Part shown: in pieces, positions 48,957-57,345 of the stretch
Layout of the letters: every line of letters begins with the position of its first letter
How positions within the stretch are numbered: the first letter of the stretch is position 1
Made by a program: the position numbers and the translations under genes
Origin: Actinomycetes bacterium
GTDB lineage: Bacteria > Actinomycetota > Actinomycetes > Nanopelagicales > Nanopelagicaceae
DNA length: 64,000 nucleotides
Direction: 5' to 3'
NCBI GenBank assembly: GCA_014190155.1
Contig: BJFY01000001.1
Coordinates: 96,001 to 160,000 of the forward strand
The notes under the pieces: model-generated
Told to the model about the DNA's origin: nothing
The model's input: only the letters and a program-made list of their open reading frames with translations
Databases searched by the model: none

Positions 48957-49661
48957 ATGTCACGGAATGTCTTAATTACTGGCGGAAACCGTGGCATCGG
49001 GCTCGCAATCGCAGAACATTTCAAAGCCATTGGCGACAATGTAATTGTTACCTACAGATCTGGTAATCCACCAGCTAATTTTGAATCTGTGATTATGGAT
49101 GTCACGTCCACAGAAAGCGTCGAATCTGGCTTCAACCAAATCGAAGAAAAGTACGGCGCGATTGAAGTTTTGGTCGCTAATGCGGGAATTACCCGCGATG
49201 GCTTGGTGCTACGGATGAGTGATGCAGATTTTGAAGATGTTTTTCAAGCAAATTTGATGGGATCTTTTCGAGTTGCTCGGCGTGCCAGTAAAGCGATGCT
49301 TAAATTGAAACGTGGCAGCATGATTTTTATCGGCTCCGTAGTTGGAAGTATTGGTGCTGCTGGTCAGGTTAATTATGCGGCCAGCAAAGCTGGCTTGATT
49401 GGCATGACGAAATCTTTAGCAAAAGAATTGGGTAGCCGCGGTATAACTGCGAATGTGGTCGCCCCCGGATTTGTGGAAACCGATATGACCGCTACTTTGG
49501 ATCAAAACCGTAAAGATGAAATTGCAGTTGCAGTGCCGCTACGAAGATTTTCTAGTGGCGCCGAAATTGCTAGCGTTGTCGGATTCTTGGCATCTGGTGG
49601 TGCTCGCTATATAACCGGGGCGGTATTGCCAGTAGATGGTGGTTTAGGGATGGGGTCATAA
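48957..49661 (+). CDS. fabG: 3-oxoacyl-ACP reductase FabG
   Basis: This 234-residue short-chain dehydrogenase reduces 3-oxoacyl-ACP with NADPH in fatty acid synthesis. GGNRGIGLAIAEH near residue 8 is the cofactor motif, NAGITRDG is near 80, and the active site is Tyr140 and Lys144 (YAASK). I use ATG 48957; an in-frame TTG at 48951 is possible but overlaps the presumed -10 spacer. It overlaps the fabI ATG by one base (TAATGG). The pair matches the mabA-inhA arrangement of mycobacteria. Confidence 0.93.
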   Translation: MSRNVLITGGNRGIGLAIAEHFKAIGDNVIVTYRSGNPPANFESVIMDVTSTESVESGFNQIEEKYGAIEVLVANAGITRDGLVLRMSDADFEDVFQANLMGSFRVARRASKAMLKLKRGSMIFIGSVVGSIGAAGQVNYAASKAGLIGMTKSLAKELGSRGITANVVAPGFVETDMTATLDQNRKDEIAVAVPLRRFSSGAEIASVVGFLASGGARYITGAVLPVDGGLGMGS

Positions 49662-50434
49662 TGGGAATCGTTAAAGATAAAAATATTCTGGTTACTGGGG
49701 TCTTAACCGATGCCTCGATTGCTTTTCATATCGCACGGTTGGCCCAAGAAGAAGGCGCGAATGTCATTCTAAGTTCTTATGGTCGGGTTCATAGATTGAC
49801 TGAAAGAATTGCGGGAAGGTTACCAAAATTAACGCCAGTGATTAAATTAGATGTTACTAACGATGAAGATTTGGCGGCACTGCCAGATCGGGTCCGCGAA
49901 CATTTGCCGTATTTAGATGGCGTAGTCCACTCGATTGGTTTTGCACCTGAGAGCGCTTTGGGCGGAAATTTTTTAAATACAGAATGGAGTGATGTTGCAA
50001 TCGCGATGCAAGTTTCGGCGTTCTCATTTAAGTCATTAACCATGGCAGCAAAGCCACTTTTTCGAAAAGAAGTGGGAGCTAGCGTGGTTGGCTTAGATTT
50101 TGATGCAACTGTGGCTTGGCCTAAATACGATTGGATGGGTGTTGCCAAAGCTGCGCTGGAATCTACTTCGCGTTACTTAGCACGGGATTTGGGAAGTGAA
50201 AATATCCGGGTGAATTTAGTTGCGGCTGGTCCAATTCGAACCATGGCCGCTAAATCAATCCCAGGCTTCTCAGATTTCGAAACAGTTTGGAATGATCGAG
50301 CGCCGTTGCATTGGGATGTAACCGATCCAGTGCCAGCTGCGCAGGCGGTAGTTGCGCTGCTTTCACCTTGGTTCCCAAAAACGACTGCGGAAATTATCCA
50401 CGTTGATGGTGGATTACATGGAATGGGCGCTTAG
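49661..50434 (+). CDS. fabI: Enoyl-ACP reductase FabI (InhA-like)
   Basis: This 257-residue enzyme reduces enoyl-ACP with NADH, the last step of each elongation cycle. The N-terminal VTGVLTDASIAFHIA cofactor segment replaces the usual GxGxxG, as in FabI. SIGFAPE is near residue 90. The active-site Tyr156 and Lys163 have the Y-x6-K spacing that separates enoyl reductases from FabG. The ATG overlaps the fabG stop. Downstream lies the 245-base leader region of infC. Confidence 0.94.
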   Translation: MGIVKDKNILVTGVLTDASIAFHIARLAQEEGANVILSSYGRVHRLTERIAGRLPKLTPVIKLDVTNDEDLAALPDRVREHLPYLDGVVHSIGFAPESALGGNFLNTEWSDVAIAMQVSAFSFKSLTMAAKPLFRKEVGASVVGLDFDATVAWPKYDWMGVAKAALESTSRYLARDLGSENIRVNLVAAGPIRTMAAKSIPGFSDFETVWNDRAPLHWDVTDPVPAAQAVVALLSPWFPKTTAEIIHVDGGLHGMGA

Positions 50435-50485
50435 TTAAGCTCAATTTCGGCTTTTCCTAGTTCTTGCGATAGCCTTCGCCTCGTT

Positions 50486-50526
50486 CGGTTCTTGAAACCG
50501 ATGCCAAGTGGAGCTGCCGCTCCCAC
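50486..50526 (+). promoter_or_regulatory. Two hairpins in the infC 5' leader
   Basis: CGGTT (50486-50490) pairs with AACCG (50496-50500). GTGGAGC (50508-50514) pairs with GCTCCCAC (50519-50526) around TGCC with one bulged C. They lie in the 245-base gap between fabI and infC. Neither is followed by a T run, so they look like leader structure rather than terminators. The rest of the gap shows nothing I can name. Confidence 0.4.
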
Positions 50527-50679
50527 CTTCATCGCCACTACTAAGTCAGCGAGCTGGTCAAGGAAGATCGCAGATTTTATGCGGTCATGAGCACTTAGGT
50601 GCGCATTGCGGCAAAACTACTTTCATTCAATTCAAGAGCTTAACAATTCGCTCTAAATTTTTCATGAAAGGGAGTAACT

Positions 50680-51264
50680 ATCAGCACTGAACCACGCATC
50701 AATGATCGAATCCGGGAATCGGAAGTTCGTCTCATTGGAGCATCTGGCGAACAAGTCGGAGTTATCGATATCGATAGCGCACTTCGGATGGCCGAAGAAA
50801 TCGGACTTGATCTCGTTGAGATTGCTGCAGAGGCAACACCACCTGTCTGCAAGATTATGGATTTTGGTAAATACAAATACGAAATTGCGCAGAAAGCCCG
50901 CGAAGCTCGACAGAACCAGACCCACATTGTGGTTAAGGAAATGCGTATGCGGCCAAACATTGAGAGCCACGATTATGAGACCAAACGGAATCATATGGAA
51001 AAGTTCTTAAAAGGCGGCGACAAAGTGAAGGTAACTATTCAATTTCGTGGCAGAGAACAGAGTCGACCAGAGCTAGGTTACAAATTACTACAACGTCTTG
51101 CACAAGATGTTGTGGAAATTGCATTCGTTGAATTTGCACCAAAGCAAGAAGGACGAAGCATGACTATGGTTCTGGGCCCGGTAAAACGTAAGAGCGATGC
51201 GTTAGCAGAAGCTAAGAAAGCGAAGAAAGCGGCCGAAAAAGCTGCTGCTTCACAACAACTTTAA
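50680..51264 (+). CDS. infC: Translation initiation factor IF-3, AUC start
   Basis: This 194-residue factor keeps ribosomal subunits apart and checks start codons. The true start is ATC at 50680: it lies 5 bases after AAGGGAG (50668-50674), and the next codons give [19 protein letters not shown], the conserved IF-3 N-terminus. A start at ATG 50788 would delete the first 36 residues, including PRINDRI. Rare start codons in infC are known to let IF-3 limit its own translation. The C-terminal domain includes [12 protein letters not shown]. rpmI and rplT follow in the usual order. Confidence 0.94.
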   Translation: MSTEPRINDRIRESEVRLIGASGEQVGVIDIDSALRMAEEIGLDLVEIAAEATPPVCKIMDFGKYKYEIAQKAREARQNQTHIVVKEMRMRPNIESHDYETKRNHMEKFLKGGDKVKVTIQFRGREQSRPELGYKLLQRLAQDVVEIAFVEFAPKQEGRSMTMVLGPVKRKSDALAEAKKAKKAAEKAAASQQL

Positions 51265-51305
51265 AACGATTTAAATTTCAAAGCTAAATAAAACGGAGGA
51301 ATGAA

Positions 51306-51503
51306 ATGCCTAAGATGAAATCACATAGTGGCGCGAAGAAGACTTTCCGCGTTACTGGTACCGGAAAGATCATGCACGAGCGTGCCGGAAAGCGTCACCT
51401 CCTTGAGCGTAAATCATCACGCCACACACGTCGCCTCACTAATGATGCGGCTGCTAGCAAACCAAATACTTTTTCTGCGAAACGCCTATTGGGCTTGAAG
51501 TAG
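51306..51503 (+). CDS. rpmI: 50S ribosomal protein L35
   Basis: This 65-residue basic protein starts [20 protein letters not shown], the L35 N-terminus, and contains [14 protein letters not shown] near residue 32. It belongs to the large subunit. GGAGG lies 6 bases before the ATG. It sits between infC and rplT, the standard order. Confidence 0.97.
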   Translation: MPKMKSHSGAKKTFRVTGTGKIMHERAGKRHLLERKSSRHTRRLTNDAAASKPNTFSAKRLLGLK

Positions 51504-51555
51504 TCGAAATCATCGGTCCGAAATAAATTTAAGAAATTAGAAGAGGAGAAATAAA

Positions 51556-51918
51556 ATGGCAAGAGTTAAACGTGGTGTACACGCAGCGAAGAAGCGTCGT
51601 ACCACTCTCGAACGCGCAAGTGGTTACCGTGGTCAACGCTCCCGGCTTTTCACAAAAGCGAAAGAGCAAGTCACGCACTCTATGGTTTATGCATTCAACG
51701 ACCGTAAGGATAAGAAAGGCGATTTCCGCCAACTTTGGATTACTCGTATTAATGCCGCTTCACGTGCAAACGGTCTAACCTATAATCGTTTCATGCAAGG
51801 TCTTAAAGCCGCTGGTGTGGAAGTTGACCGCCGCGTACTTTCAGATCTAGCAACTAATGATCCAAAAGCATTTGCGAATTTGGTCGAAGTTGCTCGTAAA
51901 AATGTAAAAGTTGCCTAA
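51556..51918 (+). CDS. rplT: 50S ribosomal protein L20
   Basis: This 120-residue protein begins [17 protein letters not shown], typical of L20, and contains [10 protein letters not shown] and [18 protein letters not shown] (near residues 23 and 52). L20 binds 23S rRNA early in 50S assembly; in some bacteria it represses its own operon, but no L20 decoy structure is evident here beyond the infC leader hairpins. A GAGGAG ribosome site is upstream. A methyltransferase gene follows 6 bases later. Confidence 0.97.
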   Translation: MARVKRGVHAAKKRRTTLERASGYRGQRSRLFTKAKEQVTHSMVYAFNDRKDKKGDFRQLWITRINAASRANGLTYNRFMQGLKAAGVEVDRRVLSDLATNDPKAFANLVEVARKNVKVA

Positions 51919-51924
51919 TCTAAA

Positions 51925-52731
51925 ATGATTACGAGCCTTCATTCGCCGCATGTTGAGCGAGTGAAGGCTCTTTTAGGTTCTAGGGGAGTGAAGGAACGAA
52001 AAGCCGAATCAAAATTTATTGCAGAAGGTTTGCAATCAATCCGCGAAGCAATAAATTTGGGCGATCCTAAGTTAGACACTCTATATTTAACTGAAGCAGG
52101 CAGAGCAAAGCTCGAAAATGAAAATCTCTTAACTAGTGCGATTCTTGGCAAAACCGTCGAAGTTTCTGATGAAGTTATGCGCGTGATGTCTGACACTGTT
52201 ACACCGCAGGGCATCTTGGCTCTTTGCGATATCTCCAAACACAATTTCTCAGATTTCATTTCAAAACAACCGCTTCGCATTGCCTACTTTTGGCAGATTC
52301 AAGATCCAGGTAATGCTGGCGCAGTAATCCGCACCGCTGATGCGTTTGGCTTTAATGCGATCGTTTTCTCGGACCAATGTGTAGATATTTATTCACCAAA
52401 AGTTGTTAGAGCTACCGCAGGATCGCTCTGGCATATTCCAGTTTTCGAAGATGTTCCAATTTCGGAAGTTAAGGAACTTGCGCAAAAGAATGGAATTCAG
52501 ATCTTTGGTACGGATGGAAATAGCGAATTTGCATTGCCGGAGGCGTTACTAAAATTGAATAAAAAGCCATCAATCTGGGTTTTCGGGAATGAAGCCCGAG
52601 GATTACCAAGTGAAATTTCAGCAGATTTGAATTTAGTCACAATACCCATGGAAGGGCGAGCCGAGAGCTTGAATTTGGCAGCAGCAGCCACCGTTGTGAT
52701 GTACGAAGTTTCGCAAGCGACCAAGCGTTAA
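51925..52731 (+). CDS. SPOUT-family RNA 2'-O-methyltransferase (TsnR/RlmB-like)
   Basis: This 268-residue protein has an N-terminal substrate-binding domain (about residues 1-95) and a SpoU methylase domain with the three motifs: QIQDPGNAGAVIRTADAFG near 128, WVFGNEARGLP near 218 and IPMEGRAESLNLAAAATVVMYE (partial) near 238. It methylates ribose in rRNA or tRNA with S-adenosylmethionine through a knotted fold. The exact target is not readable. Position between rplT and pheS matches the TsnR-like gene of M. tuberculosis. Confidence 0.9.
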   Translation: MITSLHSPHVERVKALLGSRGVKERKAESKFIAEGLQSIREAINLGDPKLDTLYLTEAGRAKLENENLLTSAILGKTVEVSDEVMRVMSDTVTPQGILALCDISKHNFSDFISKQPLRIAYFWQIQDPGNAGAVIRTADAFGFNAIVFSDQCVDIYSPKVVRATAGSLWHIPVFEDVPISEVKELAQKNGIQIFGTDGNSEFALPEALLKLNKKPSIWVFGNEARGLPSEISADLNLVTIPMEGRAESLNLAAAATVVMYEVSQATKR

Positions 52732-52769
52732 TCTGCGATTAAATAACGCATCTCTCACTACTCACTCAG

Positions 52770-52775
52770 TAGACT
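52770..52775 (+). promoter_or_regulatory. -10 box of pheS-pheT (leaderless)
   Basis: TAGACT is followed by CCTACT and the pheS GTG at 52782. No ribosome site and no clear T-box or attenuator is seen in the 50-base gap. Confidence 0.45.
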
Positions 52776-52781
52776 CCTACT

Positions 52782-53798
52782 GTGTCATTAACCGTAGCTT
52801 CTATCGAGAGTGATAAAAAAGCGGCTCTTAGCGCGCTTTTGAATGCAGGCAATCTCGATGATTTGAAAGCGGCCCGGTTGGCCCATGTTGGTGATAAGTC
52901 GCCGTTAGCGAAAGCAAATCAAGCGCTCGGATCTTTGCCTGGTACTGAACGAGCCGAATTTGGTAAAGTGATTGGGGCAGCACGTGCTGAAGTTAATGCG
53001 GCATACGCAGAGCGTGAAGAATTTCTAATCGGCGAGCGGGATAGCAAAATTTTAGCTGCGGAACGGGTAGATGTTTCACTTCCAACTAAACGCGGAAGCG
53101 TTGGCGGTCTTCATCCTTTAACTATTCTCACTAATGAGATTTCAGATTTATTTGTTGGACTTGGTTACACCGTTGCAGAAGGTCCCGAACTTGAATCCGG
53201 TTGGTTAAATTTTGACGCGCTAAATATTCCAGCCGATCATCCAGCAAGAACTATGCAAGATACTTTTTTTGTAGAGCCGCTTGATTCAGGTTTGGTGATG
53301 CGAACCCATACTTCGCCAGTCCAGATTCGTACAATGTTAGATCGAAAACCGCCAATATATGTGATCTGTCCAGGTCGCACTTATCGCGCTGATGAATTGG
53401 ATGCCACCCACACACCGGTTTTTAATCAAGTTGAAGGGCTAGTTATTGATAAAGGCATAACCATGGCCCATTTGAAAGGCACACTTGATTTCTTTGCGGC
53501 GAAGATTTTTGGCCCAGATGTCACAACTAGAATTCGACCATCTTTCTTCCCTTTCACTGAACCAAGCGCTGAAGTTGATTTCTTCTATCGTGGCCGCTGG
53601 GTTGAATGGGGCGGCTGTGGCATGGTGAATCCGAAAGTTTTACAAGCATGCGGCATCGATACCGATGAGTACTCTGGGTTTGCATTTGGAATGGGGCTAG
53701 AACGAACTCTTATGGTTCGCCACGGTATTGCTGACATGCATGACATAGTTGAAGGCGACATTAGATTTTCCCAAGCTTTTGGTACGGGTACCCGATGA
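52782..53798 (+). CDS. pheS: Phenylalanyl-tRNA synthetase alpha subunit
   Basis: This 338-residue protein holds the catalytic class II core. An N-terminal coiled-coil tRNA-binding arm (about residues 1-90) leads to HPLTILTNEISDLF near 112. Motif 2 is YRADELDATHTPVFNQVEG near 205, and motif 3 is GFAFGMGLERTLMVRHGI near 305. It charges tRNA-Phe with PheT. The GTG start is leaderless in form. The stop overlaps the pheT ATG by 4 bases (ATGA). Confidence 0.96.
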   Translation: MSLTVASIESDKKAALSALLNAGNLDDLKAARLAHVGDKSPLAKANQALGSLPGTERAEFGKVIGAARAEVNAAYAEREEFLIGERDSKILAAERVDVSLPTKRGSVGGLHPLTILTNEISDLFVGLGYTVAEGPELESGWLNFDALNIPADHPARTMQDTFFVEPLDSGLVMRTHTSPVQIRTMLDRKPPIYVICPGRTYRADELDATHTPVFNQVEGLVIDKGITMAHLKGTLDFFAAKIFGPDVTTRIRPSFFPFTEPSAEVDFFYRGRWVEWGGCGMVNPKVLQACGIDTDEYSGFAFGMGLERTLMVRHGIADMHDIVEGDIRFSQAFGTGTR

Positions 53799-56275
53799 AG
53801 CTGCCATTATCTTGGCTCGCCGAATTCGTTGAAATTCCAAAAAACATGAACATGGCTGCAATTGCAGAGCACTTCGTAACCGTTGGCTTTGAAGTTGAGT
53901 CGATAGAAAATGCTGCTGAAAATATAAAAGGTCCTCTAGTAATAGGCACGGTTATCGCAATTGAAGAGCTCCAGGATCATAAAAAACCGATTCGGTATGT
54001 CGAATTGGATTGCGCAGAAAGAGAACATCGATTTGTAATTTGTGGCGCGACTAATTTTGTGGTTGGCGATAAAGTCGTTGTGGCGCTACCTGGCGCTTCA
54101 CTTCCCGGAAATTTTGCAATCACAGCTCGAGAAACGTATGGAAAGACTAGCAATGGCATGATTTGTTCTTCGCGCGAGCTCGGCCTAAGCGATGAACACA
54201 GCGGCATCATCGTGGTCAACGATTCGGCTGTAAAAAATGGTGATGATGCCATAACAGCGCTTATGATTGATGATCCGATTATAGATATCACAGTGAATCC
54301 AGATCGAGGGTATGCACTTTCTATTCGTGGAGCGGCGCGAGAGCTAGCTAGCGTTTTAAAGGTTGCGTTTAAAGATCCTGCTGATTCTGTGTTACCCAGT
54401 AATTTAAAGATTGAAGGAACTAGTAAACCTATCGCAGTTGTTATTGATGAATTAAATGGTGCAGATATAATTTTCCTGCGTACTTTAGAGAGTGTTAATC
54501 CAAATAAAACTGCGCCGGTTTGGATGCAACGCCGAATTCAAAAATGCGGGATGCGCTCGATTTCAGTTGCGGTAGATATTACCAATTACGTAATGCTCGA
54601 GCTTGGGCAACCACTCCATGCTTTCGATTCCGACAAAATATCAGGAAAAATTCATGTACAAAATGCCGGAAAATTTGCCAAGATTAAAACTTTAGATGGC
54701 GTGGAACGCAATTTGAATAAAGGCGATTTATTAATTACCGATGATAAAAACGCACTTGCAATCGCAGGAACTATGGGTGGGCTAGATTCAGAAGTAACAG
54801 CTGAAACCAAGAGAATAACTATTGAAGCTGCCCATTTTTCAGCGTTGGCGGTGGCTAAGAATTCGCGGCACCATATTCTATCGTCTGAGGCATCAAGAAG
54901 ATTTGAACGTGGCGTTGATCCTGCACTGGCTGAAATCGCATCAGCAAGAGCAGCACAATTATTAATTGAATTGACCGGGGCTCATTATGTTGGAGTGGAA
55001 TCAGATGGCGTAATGAGAAATGTGCCGACGATTCCATTAAATCCCGCAAATATTTCAACGCTAATTGGTTACGGCTACACCGATATCCAAGTAGCGGCAG
55101 CTTTAGAATCGGTTGGCTGCTTGGTTAATAAATCAGGTAAACCATCAACATGGGCAATTACTCCGCCTAGTTGGAGACCTGATTTGCAAAATACTGCAGA
55201 TTTAGCAGAAGAGGTTGCACGTCGATACGGATATCAATTGATTCCATCAGTACTGCCACCTGTCAGAATTACTGAAGAATCCGGATTGAACTTGGCGCAG
55301 AAACGTAAGCGCGCAATTGCAATCAAGTTGGCAAATTTAGGATTAACTGAAGTACAAACATATCCTTTTGTAAGCGCTGAAATTATGAAATTGCTTGGAT
55401 TCACTGGTGATCGAGCAAAGACATTCAAAATCGCCAACCCCATGTCTGAAGAAACGCCCTTTTTGCGTACTCACCTCACTCCAGGACTTTTGCTAACTGC
55501 CCAACGAAATATAAATCGCGGAGCCAAGAGCATTGCTATTTTTGAATTGGGATCAATTTTCCGAAACTTAACTGCCTTGAAACCACAAGCATCAATTAGA
55601 ACTGATCAAAGACCAACTGGCACCGTAATTTCTGAAATTTATAATTCGGTGCCAAAACAACCATTACATGCAGGCGGCATTTTAGGTGGCAAAATCGAAA
55701 ACGCTAGCTGGTGGGGTAAGGGCAGATCCGTTTCATGGAGCGATGCAGTCGATATGGCAGCAACTTTGTTAGACGAAATGGGCGCCACTTACAAAGTTTC
55801 GAATACTGATTTAGCACCTTGGCATCCCGGTCGATGTGCCGAATTTCAAATAGACGGTAAGCCGGTAGCTCATGCGGGCGAATTACACCCCAGAATAATT
55901 TCGGATTTAGGTTTACCAGATCGAACTTCAGCTTTTGTAGTTGTCCTAGATGCCGTGCCTTTTCGGGAACAAATTTCTGCTCCTAAAGTTTGGACTATGC
56001 CTGCAGCAATTCAGGATATTTCGCTCATAGTTGCAGAATCAGTTAGTTCTGCAGAGGTTTCAGAAGCGCTCAAAATTGGAGCCGGTGATTTATTAGAATC
56101 CATAACGCTCTTTGACCGGTACGACCAAGTAGGCGAGGGAAAAATTTCATTAGCTTTCACTCTAGTTTTTCGAGCCGAAGATCGCACTCTTACGGCAGAA
56201 GAGGTTTCACTACTCCGTGAATCTGCGGGAAATGCAGCTGTTAAAGCATGCGGAGCCACAATCCGTTCTGCATAA
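53795..56275 (+). CDS. pheT: Phenylalanyl-tRNA synthetase beta subunit
   Basis: This 826-residue protein has an N-terminal OB-fold tRNA-binding domain (about residues 40-155; ERHRFVICGATNF-like region, actually EHRFVICGATNF), the B3/B4 editing domain (about 210-385), the B5 DNA-binding-like domain (about 405-480), the catalytic-like core, and a C-terminal FDX-ACB anticodon domain (about 730-825; ISLIVAESVSSAEVSEAL and FDRYDQVGEGKISLAF). Full length is standard. It directly precedes the arg operon, with 47 bases between stop and argC. Confidence 0.96.
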   Translation: MKLPLSWLAEFVEIPKNMNMAAIAEHFVTVGFEVESIENAAENIKGPLVIGTVIAIEELQDHKKPIRYVELDCAEREHRFVICGATNFVVGDKVVVALPGASLPGNFAITARETYGKTSNGMICSSRELGLSDEHSGIIVVNDSAVKNGDDAITALMIDDPIIDITVNPDRGYALSIRGAARELASVLKVAFKDPADSVLPSNLKIEGTSKPIAVVIDELNGADIIFLRTLESVNPNKTAPVWMQRRIQKCGMRSISVAVDITNYVMLELGQPLHAFDSDKISGKIHVQNAGKFAKIKTLDGVERNLNKGDLLITDDKNALAIAGTMGGLDSEVTAETKRITIEAAHFSALAVAKNSRHHILSSEASRRFERGVDPALAEIASARAAQLLIELTGAHYVGVESDGVMRNVPTIPLNPANISTLIGYGYTDIQVAAALESVGCLVNKSGKPSTWAITPPSWRPDLQNTADLAEEVARRYGYQLIPSVLPPVRITEESGLNLAQKRKRAIAIKLANLGLTEVQTYPFVSAEIMKLLGFTGDRAKTFKIANPMSEETPFLRTHLTPGLLLTAQRNINRGAKSIAIFELGSIFRNLTALKPQASIRTDQRPTGTVISEIYNSVPKQPLHAGGILGGKIENASWWGKGRSVSWSDAVDMAATLLDEMGATYKVSNTDLAPWHPGRCAEFQIDGKPVAHAGELHPRIISDLGLPDRTSAFVVVLDAVPFREQISAPKVWTMPAAIQDISLIVAESVSSAEVSEALKIGAGDLLESITLFDRYDQVGEGKISLAFTLVFRAEDRTLTAEEVSLLRESAGNAAVKACGATIRSA

Positions 56276-56287
56276 TTATGCAGGATT

Positions 56288-56316
56288 TTGTATATTTATA
56301 CATATGATGTTATCCT
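56288..56316 (+). promoter_or_regulatory. argC promoter with ARG-box operator
   Basis: TTGTAT (56288-56293) and TATCCT (56311-56316) are 17 bp apart; the ATG follows 6 bases later, giving a leaderless mRNA. The palindrome TGTATA-TT-TATACA (56289-56302) overlaps the -35. It resembles the general ARG box pattern TGAAT-N4-ATTCA in size and A/T-rich symmetry. ArgR is encoded in the same operon. Confidence 0.65.
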
Positions 56317-56322
56317 CAGGCC

Positions 56323-57345
56323 ATGAAAACAGCGGTCATCGGTGCAAGTGGATATGCCGGGGGAGAACTCCTGCGCTTCCTAGCAGTTCACCCCCATTTT
56401 CAAGTTACTGCAATTAGTGCGCATTCCAATGCAGGAGAACTTGTTACTTCGGTGCATCCGCACTTAACAATTCACTCAGGTGAGAAATTCCTAGCCATTT
56501 CAGAGATTAATTTTTCAGATATCGATCTTATTTTCATCGCATTACCGCATGGTGAGTCTGCATCACTTATCAAGAGGATTCCAGCAACTGTCAAGATTGT
56601 TGATTTAGGTGCTGATCACAGACTAGAAGATGCTCAGCAATGGAAAAAATATTATGGCGGAGCACATGCAGGTGCTTGGGTTTATGGACTGCCTGAATTG
56701 AGTGAAAGTCAACGCAGAGCTATCGGTAATGAGAGCAGGGTTGCTAATCCTGGGTGCTATGCGACTGCAATCACTTTAGGTATTGCACCGGCTGTCAATC
56801 AAGTTGATGTTAGCGATGTTGTAGTTGTTGCTGCATCTGGCACGACAGGTGCCGGAAGAAGCGCCAAGATCAATTTAATTGCAAGTGAAGTAATGGGTTC
56901 ATTGAGTTCGTATAAATTCGGAGGAGTCCACCAACACACGCCTGAAATTGAACAAGCTGTTTCTATAATTGCACAACAGAAGGTAAAAATATCATTCACA
57001 CCAATTCTGGCGCCAATGCCTCGCGGTATCCTTGCAACTGTTACGGCTAAATTGATCAAGCCAACGAATACCCAACAGGCTCATGATCTTTTTGCAAAGT
57101 ACTATGCCAATGAATATTTTGTAGATGTTTTGCCGGTCGGACAAATGCCTAAGACTGGATCTGTAACAGGATCTAACAAAGTCCAAATACAGGCCGCTGT
57201 AGATGAACACACACAACGATTGGTTGTAAGTGTTGCACTTGATAATTTAGGAAAAGGCGCGGCTAGTCAAGCAATTCAAAATGCCAACATTATTTCTGGT
57301 TATGCAGAAGAGACTGGCTTAGAAGCGATCGGAATCGGCACATGA
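56323..57345 (+). CDS. argC: N-acetyl-gamma-glutamyl-phosphate reductase
   Basis: This 340-residue enzyme reduces N-acetylglutamyl-phosphate with NADPH, the third step of arginine synthesis. The nucleotide motif GASGYAGGELLR opens the protein, and the active-site Cys is in VANPGCYATAI near residue 146. The conserved GVHQHTPEIEQ segment follows near 205. It begins the operon argC-J-B-D-R-H under an ARG-box promoter. Arg codons here include more AGA/AGG than in neighbouring genes, a weak hint of a different history. Confidence 0.96.
   Translation: MKTAVIGASGYAGGELLRFLAVHPHFQVTAISAHSNAGELVTSVHPHLTIHSGEKFLAISEINFSDIDLIFIALPHGESASLIKRIPATVKIVDLGADHRLEDAQQWKKYYGGAHAGAWVYGLPELSESQRRAIGNESRVANPGCYATAITLGIAPAVNQVDVSDVVVVAASGTTGAGRSAKINLIASEVMGSLSSYKFGGVHQHTPEIEQAVSIIAQQKVKISFTPILAPMPRGILATVTAKLIKPTNTQQAHDLFAKYYANEYFVDVLPVGQMPKTGSVTGSNKVQIQAAVDEHTQRLVVSVALDNLGKGAASQAIQNANIISGYAEETGLEAIGIGT

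Noticed and set aside
50508..50690. 60-codon plus-strand frame in the infC leader
   Set aside because: It overlaps hairpins and the infC ribosome site, has no start signal of its own and no family resemblance; a leader peptide is not supported.
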